Notes: generated by a model not told the origin, from the sequence alone. Positions 39,485-46,903 are shown, counted from the first letter of the stretch. The stretch: DNA of 47,518 nucleotides from a virus (IMGVR_UViG_3300021420_000053:1-47518); one strand, 5' to 3'. Program-made: numbers and translations.

Positions 39485-41668
39485 CTATGGTCCAGGCGCG
39501 GCACCCGGTCCGCCGGTAGGCGGTAATGCTGGTGATCCGGGGCCTGATGGTGCCCCGCCTGGAGTCGGTTGCGGTGGCGGCGCGTCGCGCACGAGATCCG
39601 GCTGCGCGAGCTGCATAGCAGCAGCAGTCGTGATCTGCCCCGTGAGCTTGATGCTGACTTCCGGTTGAATCGGCGGAGGCGGCCCTCCCGCGCCCGGCGT
39701 GCCCGGAGGCGGCTTGCGCGGAATGAAGCGTTCAATGTCACTCTCGTCGCCGAGACGAAGCATGGTTTCTTTTACGAGCTCGATAAGCGCATTCGCCATA
39801 GGCATGTTGCCTTGGGCCATTGCGGCTTCGATTTCCTTCAACGTGTTCTGAATCAACGGAAGAATCGTGCTCCATGCCTGCATATCAGTCGCCTGGCGCG
39901 GCTTGCCGGTGCTGCCTGCTTCGATCGTGACCTCTACCATCGTGAAGAGATCCTCGATATCCATACCAGCCGGCCAAAACGCTTTCGTACCAGCCATCCG
40001 CATAACGTCTCGCGTCGACAGGCATTGTAGCGCTTGCTGCGCAGTGTACTCCGCCAGATCAGTAAGCATCGTTTCGAGGTTGTCTCGGTCACTCGTCGTG
40101 CGAGCTTGCGTTCCAGACTGCTGGATGTTCGCCTCGGTAGCCGTCTTCGGGTTCCCAGGACCATTGATAGCCGCCGAGAGTGCTTCCTGAACTCCTGAAA
40201 TTCTCTCCATGTCATTGAGGATAAGCGTGGGGTCATAGAGCCTCATGTCGATGCCCTGCACGGGCTTCGCTGCGAACAAATTGCCGATCGGCGTCGCCGG
40301 ATCACTCGGCCGGAGCGCCGTGTATTCCTGCGACTTCGACTCCTGTAGTTTCTTCGCCTCGACCTCGTCTAACATCGTCGCGTTGAACAACACACCAGGA
40401 ATGGATCGTTCGCGCGTTAGGCGAAAGTTGCTCCGTGACGATGAGTATTCGTCCTGGAGCTTGTATAGCCTCCACGATAGACTTTGCGCATGCCTCTGAC
40501 CATCCACTTCGTAGAAGGCAAAGTAAAAGTAGGGATAGAACCGGCTCGCTGGATATGGCGGTGGGTAGGGTTCCTTCGCCCATTTGTGTACTCCGTCAAT
40601 GAGTGTGCGAATCTGCTTGTCGCGGCGGTCCCAAATCTCGACTACGCGCAGAAACGCGAGTGATTCCTCGGTGCTGGTTGCCTGCACGAACGCTTGCGCG
40701 CTTTCTGCGGTCAACATTCCCTGCGGCAACACGTTGTCGACATCGCGCGTCGTCATTTCTTTCGGCGCACGTTGGTAATAGGTCTTCGCAGTGCGAATAT
40801 CTTCTGTCGTGAGACGATCGAACTTCGAAAGCGCGTCGTCTTTCGTCATGTACGTCTCGTTCCCGATCCAATCAGCGTTGAGATAATTTTCCACGCGGTT
40901 GATATCGGTCGAAACCTGAATATTCTCGGTCTCGACGTAGTCCACAACGAACATGCGGCTGACGGCAAGTTCCAATTTTTCTTCGAGTGACTTGATTAGC
41001 TCTGCCTTTTCGGCAAGCTCAGACTCGCGTGACTCCGAGTCGCCTTCATCCGGGTCCTCGAGGAGCTTCTGCTGCGCCTGGATGCGCGCGTGCGTCTCCA
41101 TAGCGTCATTCAATGCCGACTCGACTTCCGGCATCGGCCGCTTGTCCGAGACCATCGTCGCTTTGAACCAGCCCTCACCGTTGGAGAGTACAGAACGTAC
41201 TCCGGTTCGGGCCGGGCTTTTGAGATTTGCTTTCTTCCACAGACTGGAGATAACTATTTCCAGTGTGCGGGCGAAAATTTGCATCTGATACGTGTTCGAT
41301 TCGTCAACCTGTGGCGATTTACGTACAGATACATCAGGATTTCTAGCGTAAAGTAAAGCCACCAAGATATCGATAAATGCACCGATAAGATTGGTAGTAA
41401 CGGCCCAAGCGAGATCAGACGTGCCGGCGGCGTAACGCCGGTCAATCGCAATTTGCTTGCGGAAATTCTCATCAAACTTGCGCGCATCGTTGTACTCTTT
41501 CCACTTTTTCTCGACTTGCGCGCGTTCCTTAGCCTCTTCCTCTTTGGAAAGCTCCTGCTTCTGTTCAACGCCGTCATCCATGCCCTCGCCGCCCTGCCGC
41601 GGGTCGGTAAGCTGGCCGCCTCCGCCGCCGGGGGTCGCTGGACCATTGGATGCGCCGGACGTTGACAT
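39485..41668 (-). CDS. Portal protein
   Basis: 727 residues. The size, Gly/Pro-rich ends and helical core match the large portals of P22-like podoviruses. Near residue 500 the segment SAAINGPGNPKTATEANIQQ followed by DNLETMLTDLAEYTAQQALQ is the long stem helix region seen in these portals. A proline-rich tail (residues 680-727) follows. It forms the dodecameric ring for DNA entry and binds terminase and adaptor. Confidence 0.85.
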   Translation of the reverse strand: MSTSGASNGPATPGGGGGQLTDPRQGGEGMDDGVEQKQELSKEEEAKERAQVEKKWKEYNDARKFDENFRKQIAIDRRYAAGTSDLAWAVTTNLIGAFIDILVALLYARNPDVSVRKSPQVDESNTYQMQIFARTLEIVISSLWKKANLKSPARTGVRSVLSNGEGWFKATMVSDKRPMPEVESALNDAMETHARIQAQQKLLEDPDEGDSESRESELAEKAELIKSLEEKLELAVSRMFVVDYVETENIQVSTDINRVENYLNADWIGNETYMTKDDALSKFDRLTTEDIRTAKTYYQRAPKEMTTRDVDNVLPQGMLTAESAQAFVQATSTEESLAFLRVVEIWDRRDKQIRTLIDGVHKWAKEPYPPPYPASRFYPYFYFAFYEVDGQRHAQSLSWRLYKLQDEYSSSRSNFRLTRERSIPGVLFNATMLDEVEAKKLQESKSQEYTALRPSDPATPIGNLFAAKPVQGIDMRLYDPTLILNDMERISGVQEALSAAINGPGNPKTATEANIQQSGTQARTTSDRDNLETMLTDLAEYTAQQALQCLSTRDVMRMAGTKAFWPAGMDIEDLFTMVEVTIEAGSTGKPRQATDMQAWSTILPLIQNTLKEIEAAMAQGNMPMANALIELVKETMLRLGDESDIERFIPRKPPPGTPGAGGPPPPIQPEVSIKLTGQITTAAAMQLAQPDLVRDAPPPQPTPGGAPSGPGSPALPPTGGPGAAPGP

Positions 41669-41671
41669 GGA

Positions 41672-42022
41672 TTAACTCTGGAGATCCGCGTACGGGTCGT
41701 TGACTTCGACTACCGGGCTCGGCGTCGGATTCTTGATGATCTCCGGATCCATTTTACCCTGCGGCATCTTCGCCTTCATGCGTGCCCATGCGGCATCCGC
41801 TGCAGCCTGCATATGCTCGGGTGAAATTGTCGCTTGCTGCTCGACCGTGTTAACCGGTTGGGTAGCCTGCGTGAGCGGAGAATTGGACTTGGCCGGTGTC
41901 GCCGTCGAGCGCCGAGCAATTGCCGGCAGCATGTCGTTATTCAGCTTCGCGTTACCGGCGGAAGCTACTTCAGTCGAGTCGTCTATGATTTGAGTCTGGA
42001 AGCCGGGGCGTGATCGGATCAT
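41672..42022 (-). CDS. Hypothetical protein before portal
   Basis: 116 residues, polar, Ala/Thr/Pro-rich and probably disordered, with one helix (SPEHMQAAADAAWARMKAKM). Ends 4 bases before the portal start and overlaps the upstream gene by ATGA. Function unknown. Confidence 0.75.
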   Translation of the reverse strand: MIRSRPGFQTQIIDDSTEVASAGNAKLNNDMLPAIARRSTATPAKSNSPLTQATQPVNTVEQQATISPEHMQAAADAAWARMKAKMPQGKMDPEIIKNPTPSPVVEVNDPYADLQS

Positions 42023-42330
42023 TGTGGTTGCTCCTGATTCGGCAGAACGATAGGGGTCGAACTGCTGTATGGTACAGCAACTCCCTGATTAGTCAAAACC
42101 TTGGGCCACACGTTGGCCCCTCCGGTAGTCAGTACAGGTGCACTTACCGTTGTATTGACGACGCCGTAATCGAGCACAGGACCGGCCCATATCGGTGTCG
42201 CGCTCGCGGCAATGCCATTAGTTGAGAGAATGCTCGGCACCAACTGAGATATGGTGTACGGCACTCCGGGCGAACTGCGAGTGAATGGTGTCGGCACGCC
42301 GCTTCCTCCGCCGCCTCCACCTCCTGTCAC
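42019..42330 (-). CDS. Gly/Pro/Ser/Val-rich small protein
   Basis: 103 residues. Starts with a glycine run (MTGGGGGGGSGVPTPFTRSS), then low-charge beta-type sequence (VLTTGGANVWPKVLTNQGVA). One of three consecutive small genes of this style (with 42327 and 42640). Coupled by ATGA. Possibly a virion surface or head-fibre component; no family known. Confidence 0.7.
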   Translation of the reverse strand: MTGGGGGGGSGVPTPFTRSSPGVPYTISQLVPSILSTNGIAASATPIWAGPVLDYGVVNTTVSAPVLTTGGANVWPKVLTNQGVAVPYSSSTPIVLPNQEQPQ

Positions 42331-42638
42331 GGACCGCCGCCGGTCGTGAGGCCGCTACCTTTATTGAGGATGCCGCCCGGCGACTGATAGATCGGGCCGG
42401 TAACCGCGACTTGCTGTTCGGCGACTACGCTGTTGCTCGAGACACAACCGGGATACGGATTGACCTGAGTCGTGAGCGCGAAGTTTACTCCGCCCTGAGC
42501 AGTCGTGAGCGGCGTTCCGATATACTGCGGCGAACTGACAGTAGTCAGCACTCCGCCTTGGACATATACAGTCGGAGTGACTTGACCATTAAGACCAGTG
42601 TTGTTCGAGAACGAAGCGTCCTTGTAATCCTGCGGCAT
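42327..42638 (-). CDS. Gly/Val/Thr-rich small protein, related to next gene
   Basis: 103 residues, beta-rich. The stretch ALTTQVNPYPGCVSSNS parallels QLTTQTNPNPGVNPGNQ in the next upstream gene (42640-42840), suggesting a shared short repeat or ancient duplication. The end (GSGLTTGGGP) is glycine-rich, like the start of the next downstream gene. Function unknown. Confidence 0.7.
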   Translation of the reverse strand: MPQDYKDASFSNNTGLNGQVTPTVYVQGGVLTTVSSPQYIGTPLTTAQGGVNFALTTQVNPYPGCVSSNSVVAEQQVAVTGPIYQSPGGILNKGSGLTTGGGP

Positions 42639-42639
42639 A

Positions 42640-42840
42640 TCAACTTCTCTTCGGCTTGATGCCGCCGTGATTCTCTGGCCAACCGGCTTCAGCCTGCACG
42701 TATGGCACGGTGATGGTGAGCGAATATTGATTGCCGGGATTGACTCCTGGATTTGGATTCGTCTGCGTTGTCAACTGCGCGGTGACTGCGGTATTAGCCG
42801 CTGCCTGATTTTTGCCGGGTTCTGAATTGACCTGTGCCAT
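42640..42840 (-). CDS. Small protein with TTQxNPxPG motif
   Basis: 66 residues. Ala/Asn/Gln-rich helix at the start (NQAAANTAVTAQLTTQTNPN), then a beta segment (QYSLTITVPYVQAEAGWPEN) and a basic end (GGIKPKRS). Shares the LTTQ-NP-PG stretch with the neighbouring gene. Overlaps the upstream gene by one base (TAATG). Confidence 0.7.
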   Translation of the reverse strand: MAQVNSEPGKNQAAANTAVTAQLTTQTNPNPGVNPGNQYSLTITVPYVQAEAGWPENHGGIKPKRS

Positions 42841-43025
42841 TAAAACACCCTATGCAGAATGGCCGAAATCACACCGAAGTGACTGACGGCGAACCCAACA
42901 ACAGCGGCGACGGCCTTGGTGTAGTGCGCTTTGAAGAACGCAACAACCTTTGACTCGTCGGCCTTGACCACAGCAACATCGGCCTTAACGGCGGATGCGA
43001 TGGATGAAATAGTTGCGTCAGCCAT
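42840..43025 (-). CDS. Small amphipathic/membrane-like protein
   Basis: 61 residues. The first half is a charged helix with repeats of the type KADVAVVKADESKVVAFFKA; the second half is hydrophobic (AVAAVVGFAVSHFGVISAIL), long enough for one membrane span. No holin-like charge pattern at the C-terminus. Overlaps the terminase nuclease gene by one base. Unknown role. Confidence 0.7.
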   Translation of the reverse strand: MADATISSIASAVKADVAVVKADESKVVAFFKAHYTKAVAAVVGFAVSHFGVISAILHRVF

Positions 43026-43687
43026 TAGAAATACCTCACTTTCGGTTTCTGATTGCGGTCATTGTACTCGATCCACTTTTCGGTGAACGGCACAAGTAAG
43101 GGTTTAGTATCGCTCAAAGGAACTTGGGGGTCAAACATCTTGTCAACCCCGCGACCGATAAGACCGCATACGTCCGCCTTGTCGTCCCATCTTCCGGCTG
43201 GAAATTTAACGAGTTGCGTGATGACGCCACCCTCGCCCTTAGAGCCGTTTCCGTCCGACCACGCGCGATTCACCGGCAAGTGGATCGCACCCGCGCAGGC
43301 CATGGCGTGAAACGCTTGCAGCTTATATGCTTTGTCCGTCAGCGACGGGAGTGATTCGATAACGGTGTACGTTTGGCGGTCGCGCATCGCTTTGCGTTTC
43401 TGTGCGCCGATCGCTTTGTCGATCAATCCGCCTTCGTCGAACCAGTAGATAGGCTTCCATCGTGCGACGAGGTTAAGCCATGCCGTGATCCCCACGTCGG
43501 TCTCACATTGCTTGCTCCACCAGTCAATGGCCCACAACTCGCCTCGCCGATCAATCCCCCACACGCCGTGCTCAGTGAAGTCAGGCTCTTTCTTACCCGC
43601 TTTAGGTTCCATTGTTGCGAAGTCAGACGCGCCATAAATGCGAAGAGTCTTCGGAAGCGCATCGAGGCCGTCATACATTTGAATCAC
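43025..43687 (-). CDS. Terminase large subunit, nuclease (RuvC-like) half
   Basis: 220 residues from GTG 43687, overlapping the stop of the intervening gene. It carries the three acidic positions of the headful nuclease: D22 in IYGASDFATM, D84/E85 in YWFDEGGLID and D168-D169/D172 in WDDKADVCGL, plus WGIDRRGELWAIDWW, the usual second strand pair. It begins exactly where the ATPase half stops (both contain an MY after F/I-x). It would cut packaged DNA after the head is filled, in complex with the product of 43878-44918. Confidence 0.88.
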   Translation of the reverse strand: MIQMYDGLDALPKTLRIYGASDFATMEPKAGKKEPDFTEHGVWGIDRRGELWAIDWWSKQCETDVGITAWLNLVARWKPIYWFDEGGLIDKAIGAQKRKAMRDRQTYTVIESLPSLTDKAYKLQAFHAMACAGAIHLPVNRAWSDGNGSKGEGGVITQLVKFPAGRWDDKADVCGLIGRGVDKMFDPQVPLSDTKPLLVPFTEKWIEYNDRNQKPKVRYF

Positions 43688-43881
43688 GGATTACACTGCT
43701 TCAGCTCGCCGCTAGGGGCGACGTAGATCGCCGTAGGGCAGCCGTGGTCGTTACGCTTGAGATTTTCTTGATCCCACGACTGCAGCTTGATCTCACCCTC
43801 GTGCGGGTTGTAACGGTGCATGTGGATGCCGCCTTCCGTGAGGAGCACTGCGAGTGTTATAGCAAACAGAATTTTCTTCAT
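43684..43881 (-). CDS. Secreted-type small protein between the terminase halves
   Basis: 65 residues. MKKILFAITLAVLLTEGGIH is a signal-peptide-like or signal-anchor start. The rest is polar, with two Cys (HGCPTAIYVAP and LKQCNP). It is coupled to both terminase genes: its ATG overlaps the ATPase stop (ATGA) and its TGA overlaps the nuclease GTG (GTGA). It is not similar to terminase. An envelope function such as exclusion is only a guess; it is an insertion of a cargo gene at a domain boundary. Confidence 0.75.
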   Translation of the reverse strand: MKKILFAITLAVLLTEGGIHMHRYNPHEGEIKLQSWDQENLKRNDHGCPTAIYVAPSGELKQCNP

Positions 43882-44918
43882 GTGTCTACTCGTGCGAGAT
43901 CCGGATTGTACATCCGAAACATCTCGCGGTTAAAGTGAACGCCAGTGAAGGGCGCGGGACGCTGCTGATAAAGCGCAGCCCACGTTCGCGCAGCGCGCGG
44001 ATTATCGCGCCACGTACTCCAGTGTTCCTTAGGAAACCATTCGGGCCAAAGAAACTCACCGGGTTTCCGTCCAAGAACGTCGTCGTCCCTTTCGGCTTCG
44101 GCGGGTATACAAAGAACTTCCCATTCCTGTCCATCACGACAACGTATGAGTCCGCTTTCACCGGAATAGTCTGCGGGGAGAATGGAACCACTTAAGTCCT
44201 CCTCATGCCAGCGCGTTTGTATGATCAGCACCGACATGCGCGGCTTGGCGCGCGTCATGGCAGTGTCAAGATACTCGTTGTACGTCTTCTCGCGGATCGC
44301 AGGCGAGTCGGCCTGCTCGCGGTTTGCTACAGGATCGTCTAGCACCAAAAGATCACAACGATTTCCAGTGATGCCCGCGAGCAGGCCGGCTGCCATCATG
44401 CTCGATCCGTTCGTCATTTGCCAGTCGTCGATCGCGCGCTGGTCATCCTGGAGGACCGGCTTGGTTTCCCAAATACCTGTGTAGCTCGGATCGCGTACAA
44501 TCGATCGCACTTTCCGCGATTGTTTTGTAGCTATAGTAGTAGCATACGAACCTAAGATCACCTGGAAACCAGGCCACTTGCCCATTGCCCAAGCCGGCCC
44601 CAATACAGCCCCGTAGGTAGATTTCCCCGAACCGGGGGGTTCGAATATCATCGTTCGTCCGCGTGGTTTCTCTATGCATCTCTGTATCGCCTGCATGGTT
44701 AGGATGTGGTGAATTGCAACGCGCGACTCGACGGGTGTGTACGAAACCTTTACGTGCTCGATGCGGTCTTTAAGCTTTCCCTTCTCGTCCTCTTCGTCGA
44801 TGATCTCGACTTGCGGCACGCCCGGCACATCGATCGACTGGCTGAAGTCGACCAAGCTGGCGCGGCTGCGCTCGCGGCGTTGCAACTCGTTTGAGTATCG
44901 GTGGGGGGCTAGCTCCAT
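43878..44918 (-). CDS. Terminase large subunit, ATPase half
   Basis: 346 residues. Walker A PPGSGKST at 94-101, Walker B LLVLDDPV with the Asp pair at 194-195, and coupling motif IIQTRWHEEDL with QTRWH at 234-238. It ends after HFNREMFRMYN, the linker that normally joins the nuclease domain, with only nine further residues (the stop lies at the ATGA overlap). The packaging motor thus seems to be encoded by two genes. Its own start has TGAGGT just upstream, 3 bases after the small subunit stop. Confidence 0.9.
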   Translation of the reverse strand: MELAPHRYSNELQRRERSRASLVDFSQSIDVPGVPQVEIIDEEDEKGKLKDRIEHVKVSYTPVESRVAIHHILTMQAIQRCIEKPRGRTMIFEPPGSGKSTYGAVLGPAWAMGKWPGFQVILGSYATTIATKQSRKVRSIVRDPSYTGIWETKPVLQDDQRAIDDWQMTNGSSMMAAGLLAGITGNRCDLLVLDDPVANREQADSPAIREKTYNEYLDTAMTRAKPRMSVLIIQTRWHEEDLSGSILPADYSGESGLIRCRDGQEWEVLCIPAEAERDDDVLGRKPGEFLWPEWFPKEHWSTWRDNPRAARTWAALYQQRPAPFTGVHFNREMFRMYNPDLARVDT

Positions 44919-44921
44919 ACC

Positions 44922-45275
44922 TCAGTCTAGCAGTGGGTCGTGGGCTGGCACAAGTCGGCGCGGCGGCTCGTAGGCGGCGATCTTCTCGCGCAGCTCATCA
45001 TCGGTCATCATCGCGAGTTGCCGCTCCTCGTCGCGCGCGGTCGGCGCCTGGATGCCGCCATGGTTCTTCAACTTGTCCGCTGCGTTCACCCGATCGCCGG
45101 CTTTCGCGAACGTATCCTCCATGATCTCCTGAAGGATCTTCAGTGCTTCCTCCTGATACGCGCGTGAGATGTTCGCGGACTTCAGCAGCTTGTCTGCCGC
45201 CGACACGCGATCGCGGTCCTCGGCGGAGTGCAACAGTTGCACTAACGTCGAGATCGCATCGTCGCGGAGACTCAT
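44922..45275 (-). CDS. Terminase small subunit candidate
   Basis: 117 residues, mostly helical: an N-terminal pair of helices (LRDDAISTLVQLLHSAEDRD), a second repeat-like helical pair (YQEEALKILQEIMEDTFAKA, then RVNAADKLKN) and a basic/proline end. Both halves contain R-V-[SN]-A-A-D-K-L, an internal duplication. Position directly before the large subunit gives the assignment; sequence similarity alone is weak. Coupled to the upstream gene by ATGA. Confidence 0.7.
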   Translation of the reverse strand: MSLRDDAISTLVQLLHSAEDRDRVSAADKLLKSANISRAYQEEALKILQEIMEDTFAKAGDRVNAADKLKNHGGIQAPTARDEERQLAMMTDDELREKIAAYEPPRRLVPAHDPLLD

Positions 45276-45529
45276 GGCGGATAATGCCCGTGATCGTGGT
45301 GAATATGCTTCGGGTCATCGTCGATCCACACGTCCGCGTCGTAGTGTTGGTCCTTTGCCTTGAATGCGCAATAGATCACCTCGATGCCTGTGACCGGCAC
45401 TGGCGTAGCCTCATTGCGGCTAGTGACGATCGTAACCTCGTGGCCGCGCATGTACGCCATGCCGACAAAGCAAATCCAAAGATCCGGGTCACGAGTAAAT
45501 GTGTTGTCGTAGTCGAGCGCGATTTTCAT
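45272..45529 (-). CDS. HAD-like phosphatase fragment or small HAD protein
   Basis: 85 residues. MKIALDYDNTFTRDPDLWIC contains the HAD motif I (DYDNT), and VTIVTSRNEATPV carries the motif II Thr/Ser. DVWIDDDPKHI has the motif IV Asp pair. A compact, cap-less HAD protein of this size resembles the 5'(3')-deoxyribonucleotidase-like or polynucleotide-kinase-phosphatase fold; motif III Lys is likely in FKAKDQHYDA. Acts on a phosphorylated nucleotide or DNA end. Confidence 0.75.
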   Translation of the reverse strand: MKIALDYDNTFTRDPDLWICFVGMAYMRGHEVTIVTSRNEATPVPVTGIEVIYCAFKAKDQHYDADVWIDDDPKHIHHDHGHYPP

Positions 45530-45825
45530 TAGACCTCAGTCCCGCACTTGTACTGAATGTTGATCCCCTCAACATCACCAATCGCGGTGACGAGTTGCGC
45601 TTTCGCCTCGTCCGACAGATCGTCGACGCGCAGCTTCACGGCCTTGCCGTTCGAGAAGATCAGCACGACGTGCGAGATCGGCCGCGGGCAGCCCCACACA
45701 TGTACCCACGTCATCAGCTTCGGCTCCGCCGGCTTCTCGGCGCTGAACGCCGCGGTGAAGATCAACCCCCACGTCATCATCGTGAAGAGAACAATTCCTG
45801 CCCAAACTTTACCGCGATAACTCAT
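45529..45825 (-). CDS. Secreted or membrane-anchored small protein
   Basis: 98 residues from ATG 45825 in an ATGA overlap; longer frames to 45921 lie in the previous gene. The signal sequence YRGKVWAGIVLFTMMTWGLI continues to a cleavage-like FSAEKPAEP. The mature part has beta strands and one Cys pair (WGCPRPI and YKCGTEV). An envelope location is likely; function unknown. Confidence 0.7.
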   Translation of the reverse strand: MSYRGKVWAGIVLFTMMTWGLIFTAAFSAEKPAEPKLMTWVHVWGCPRPISHVVLIFSNGKAVKLRVDDLSDEAKAQLVTAIGDVEGINIQYKCGTEV

Positions 45826-46070
45826 GGATGAAACCCCCAAGGTAGACCATTGAATCCTGTGTTCGGGTGCTCGGGCTCTTCGACTGTAGTCGTAGCGGCC
45901 GGCTGCTCGATCCACTTCCACTTCACGTTGTACTCCGCATAGGCGTACGTTTCAAGCGCGCGGTTACCAGGCTCGAATATCGACAGATCGACGAACGTGT
46001 CATCGTGCACGTGCGTGATAATCGCGGCGCGCTTACCGGCAAGGACTACGGCACCGACGTACGGCTTCAT
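45822..46070 (-). CDS. Hypothetical 82-residue protein
   Basis: Starts at ATG 46070, coupled to the upstream lipoprotein stop. The N-terminus is beta-rich (MKPYVGAVVLAGKRAAIITH), followed by VHDDTFVDLSIF and a Trp-rich segment (YNVKWKWIEQPAA). Such small beta-barrel-like proteins recur next to terminase genes in phages (unknown function). Confidence 0.7.
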   Translation of the reverse strand: MKPYVGAVVLAGKRAAIITHVHDDTFVDLSIFEPGNRALETYAYAEYNVKWKWIEQPAATTTVEEPEHPNTGFNGLPWGFHP

Positions 46071-46213
46071 TAGAATCTCCAAGTGACGTGAAGTTGCTTG
46101 CCGTGGCATGCATCAATCGTAAGTGGCTCATCGTTGTGTTTCTGCCAGCAATCGATGTGAACTGCCGGCGCCGTGCATCCGCAGAGCAGCATCACAAGAA
46201 GTAGTGCGCGCAT
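46070..46213 (-). CDS. 47-residue lipoprotein
   Basis: MRALLLVMLLCGCTAPAVHI has a short basic start, hydrophobic core and lipobox LLCGC, with Cys13 the probable lipidation site; the mature part is about 34 residues with two Cys (DCWQKHN and IDACHGK) that could form a disulphide. It is the second gene of the leftward block. Outer-membrane lipoproteins early in an operon could change the cell surface, for example in superinfection exclusion; this is inference. Confidence 0.6.
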   Translation of the reverse strand: MRALLLVMLLCGCTAPAVHIDCWQKHNDEPLTIDACHGKQLHVTWRF

Positions 46214-46446
46214 ATCGCTAGAAGAATACCAGCCAGGTAACCAGAAAAATCCGCTGCGTTGTCGCCGAACGTTTGGTCCACCTCAAAGTGCTTGTCGATG
46301 TAGAACTCTTTGACGCCGGCTGCGATGAGCGCGCCAGGTACTATCCACCAATGGAAGAAGGTAAAAACTGTCGCGTAGGCAAACCAGCAGTGCGCGTTGA
46401 AGGTAATGAACGCGGGCGTGACGATTTTTGTTAGTAGGTTGGGCAT
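46192..46446 (-). CDS. Small membrane protein, first gene of the leftward block
   Basis: 84 residues from ATG 46446, preceded by no clear ribosome binding site but by a -10-like TATAAC 7 bases upstream. MPNLLTKIVTPAFITFNAHC, two membrane segments (residues about 18-42 and 65-84) and a charged middle (GVKEFYIDKHFEVDQTFGDN). It may be translated from a leaderless transcript. Function unknown. Confidence 0.65.
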   Translation of the reverse strand: MPNLLTKIVTPAFITFNAHCWFAYATVFTFFHWWIVPGALIAAGVKEFYIDKHFEVDQTFGDNAADFSGYLAGILLAICAHYFL

Positions 46447-46453
46447 GAGTGGA

Positions 46454-46483
46454 GTTATACCCCGGCCGGCATTCCAATAGCAA
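46454..46483 (-). promoter_or_regulatory. Sigma-70-like promoter with leaderless start
   Basis: Minus strand TTGCTA (46478-46483), 18-base spacer, TATAAC (46454-46459). Four and five of six bases match the consensus. The -10 ends 7 bases before the ATG of the 84-residue gene, so its transcript would begin at or near the start codon. Confidence 0.45.
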
Positions 46484-46528
46484 GTCGGTTTGGGTCCCTC
46501 GCGCGATACCCCCCGGCCTTCCAAACTT

Positions 46529-46544
46529 GGCACGATTCTTGGGT
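46529..46544 (+). promoter_or_regulatory. Degenerate sigma-54-like site
   Basis: TGGCACGATTCTTGGG (plus strand) equals the leftward sigma-54 site (TGGCACGATTATTGCG) except for two bases, but its -12 dinucleotide is GG instead of the required GC. It points into non-coding sequence, so it may be a decoy, a protein-binding repeat or a relic. Confidence 0.3.
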
Positions 46545-46696
46545 CCTTTCTAGCGGTTGGCGTTGGGCGTGCAACATAGCGCCCGCTCGCTCCGCAATCC
46601 GCGGGTCCCTCAAAAGGGTCCCCGCCCGGCTCGCAATGTACCGTCCTCGGTCGCCTAGGCGATACGCGAGCCGCGCGCCGAGCGCTCCGTGGGATG

Positions 46697-46743
46697 TGTG
46701 CCGCTTGCGGCGTATAGATCCAAGAGGCACGGGAAGCGGCACA
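46697..46743. repeat. 10-bp inverted repeat
   Basis: TGTGCCGCTT (46697-46706) and AAGCGGCACA (46734-46743) are perfect complements. The enclosed 27 bases contain one more AAGAGGCAC unit (46722-46730) of the iteron family found in the larger inverted repeat. Confidence 0.75.
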
Positions 46744-46762
46744 TAGCTAATTGCCGAGGAAA

Positions 46763-46885
46763 AGCAGCGTTTGTGCCTCTTGTGCCTCTTGTGACTCTTA
46801 ATATACGACTATGCATGTGCGCGCGCACAGAGGGAGGGAGTGACTATATAGCGTCACAAGAGGCACAAGAGGCACAAACGCTGCT
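46763..46885. repeat. Perfect 33-bp inverted repeat made of 9-bp iterons
   Basis: Positions 46763-46795 are the exact reverse complement of 46853-46885; the arms are separated by 57 bases that include an AT-rich stretch and the palindrome TGTGCGCGCGCACA (46816-46829). Each arm holds tandem 9-bp units GTGCCTCTT (46773-46781, 46782-46790, then the variant GTGACTCTT) or their complements (46858-46866, 46867-46875). Origin, cruciform or RNA hairpin are all possible. Confidence 0.9.
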
Positions 46886-46903
46886 AAGTTATTGATTGTA
46901 CTA

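Noticed and set aside
38850-39668. 272-codon plus-strand frame across scaffold and portal genes
   Set aside because: Very Ser-rich, as expected from the complement of acidic and Ala-rich scaffold codons; it crosses two real genes.
43684-43881. Group I intron interrupting the terminase large gene
   Set aside because: The interval is about 200 bases, both junctions are perfect start/stop overlaps, and it encodes a full open frame with a signal sequence. A compact intron cannot be fully excluded without RNA data.
46455-46742. 95-codon minus-strand frame in the control region
   Set aside because: No ribosome binding site, Arg-rich composition, and it includes the inverted repeat arm and promoter-like sequence.
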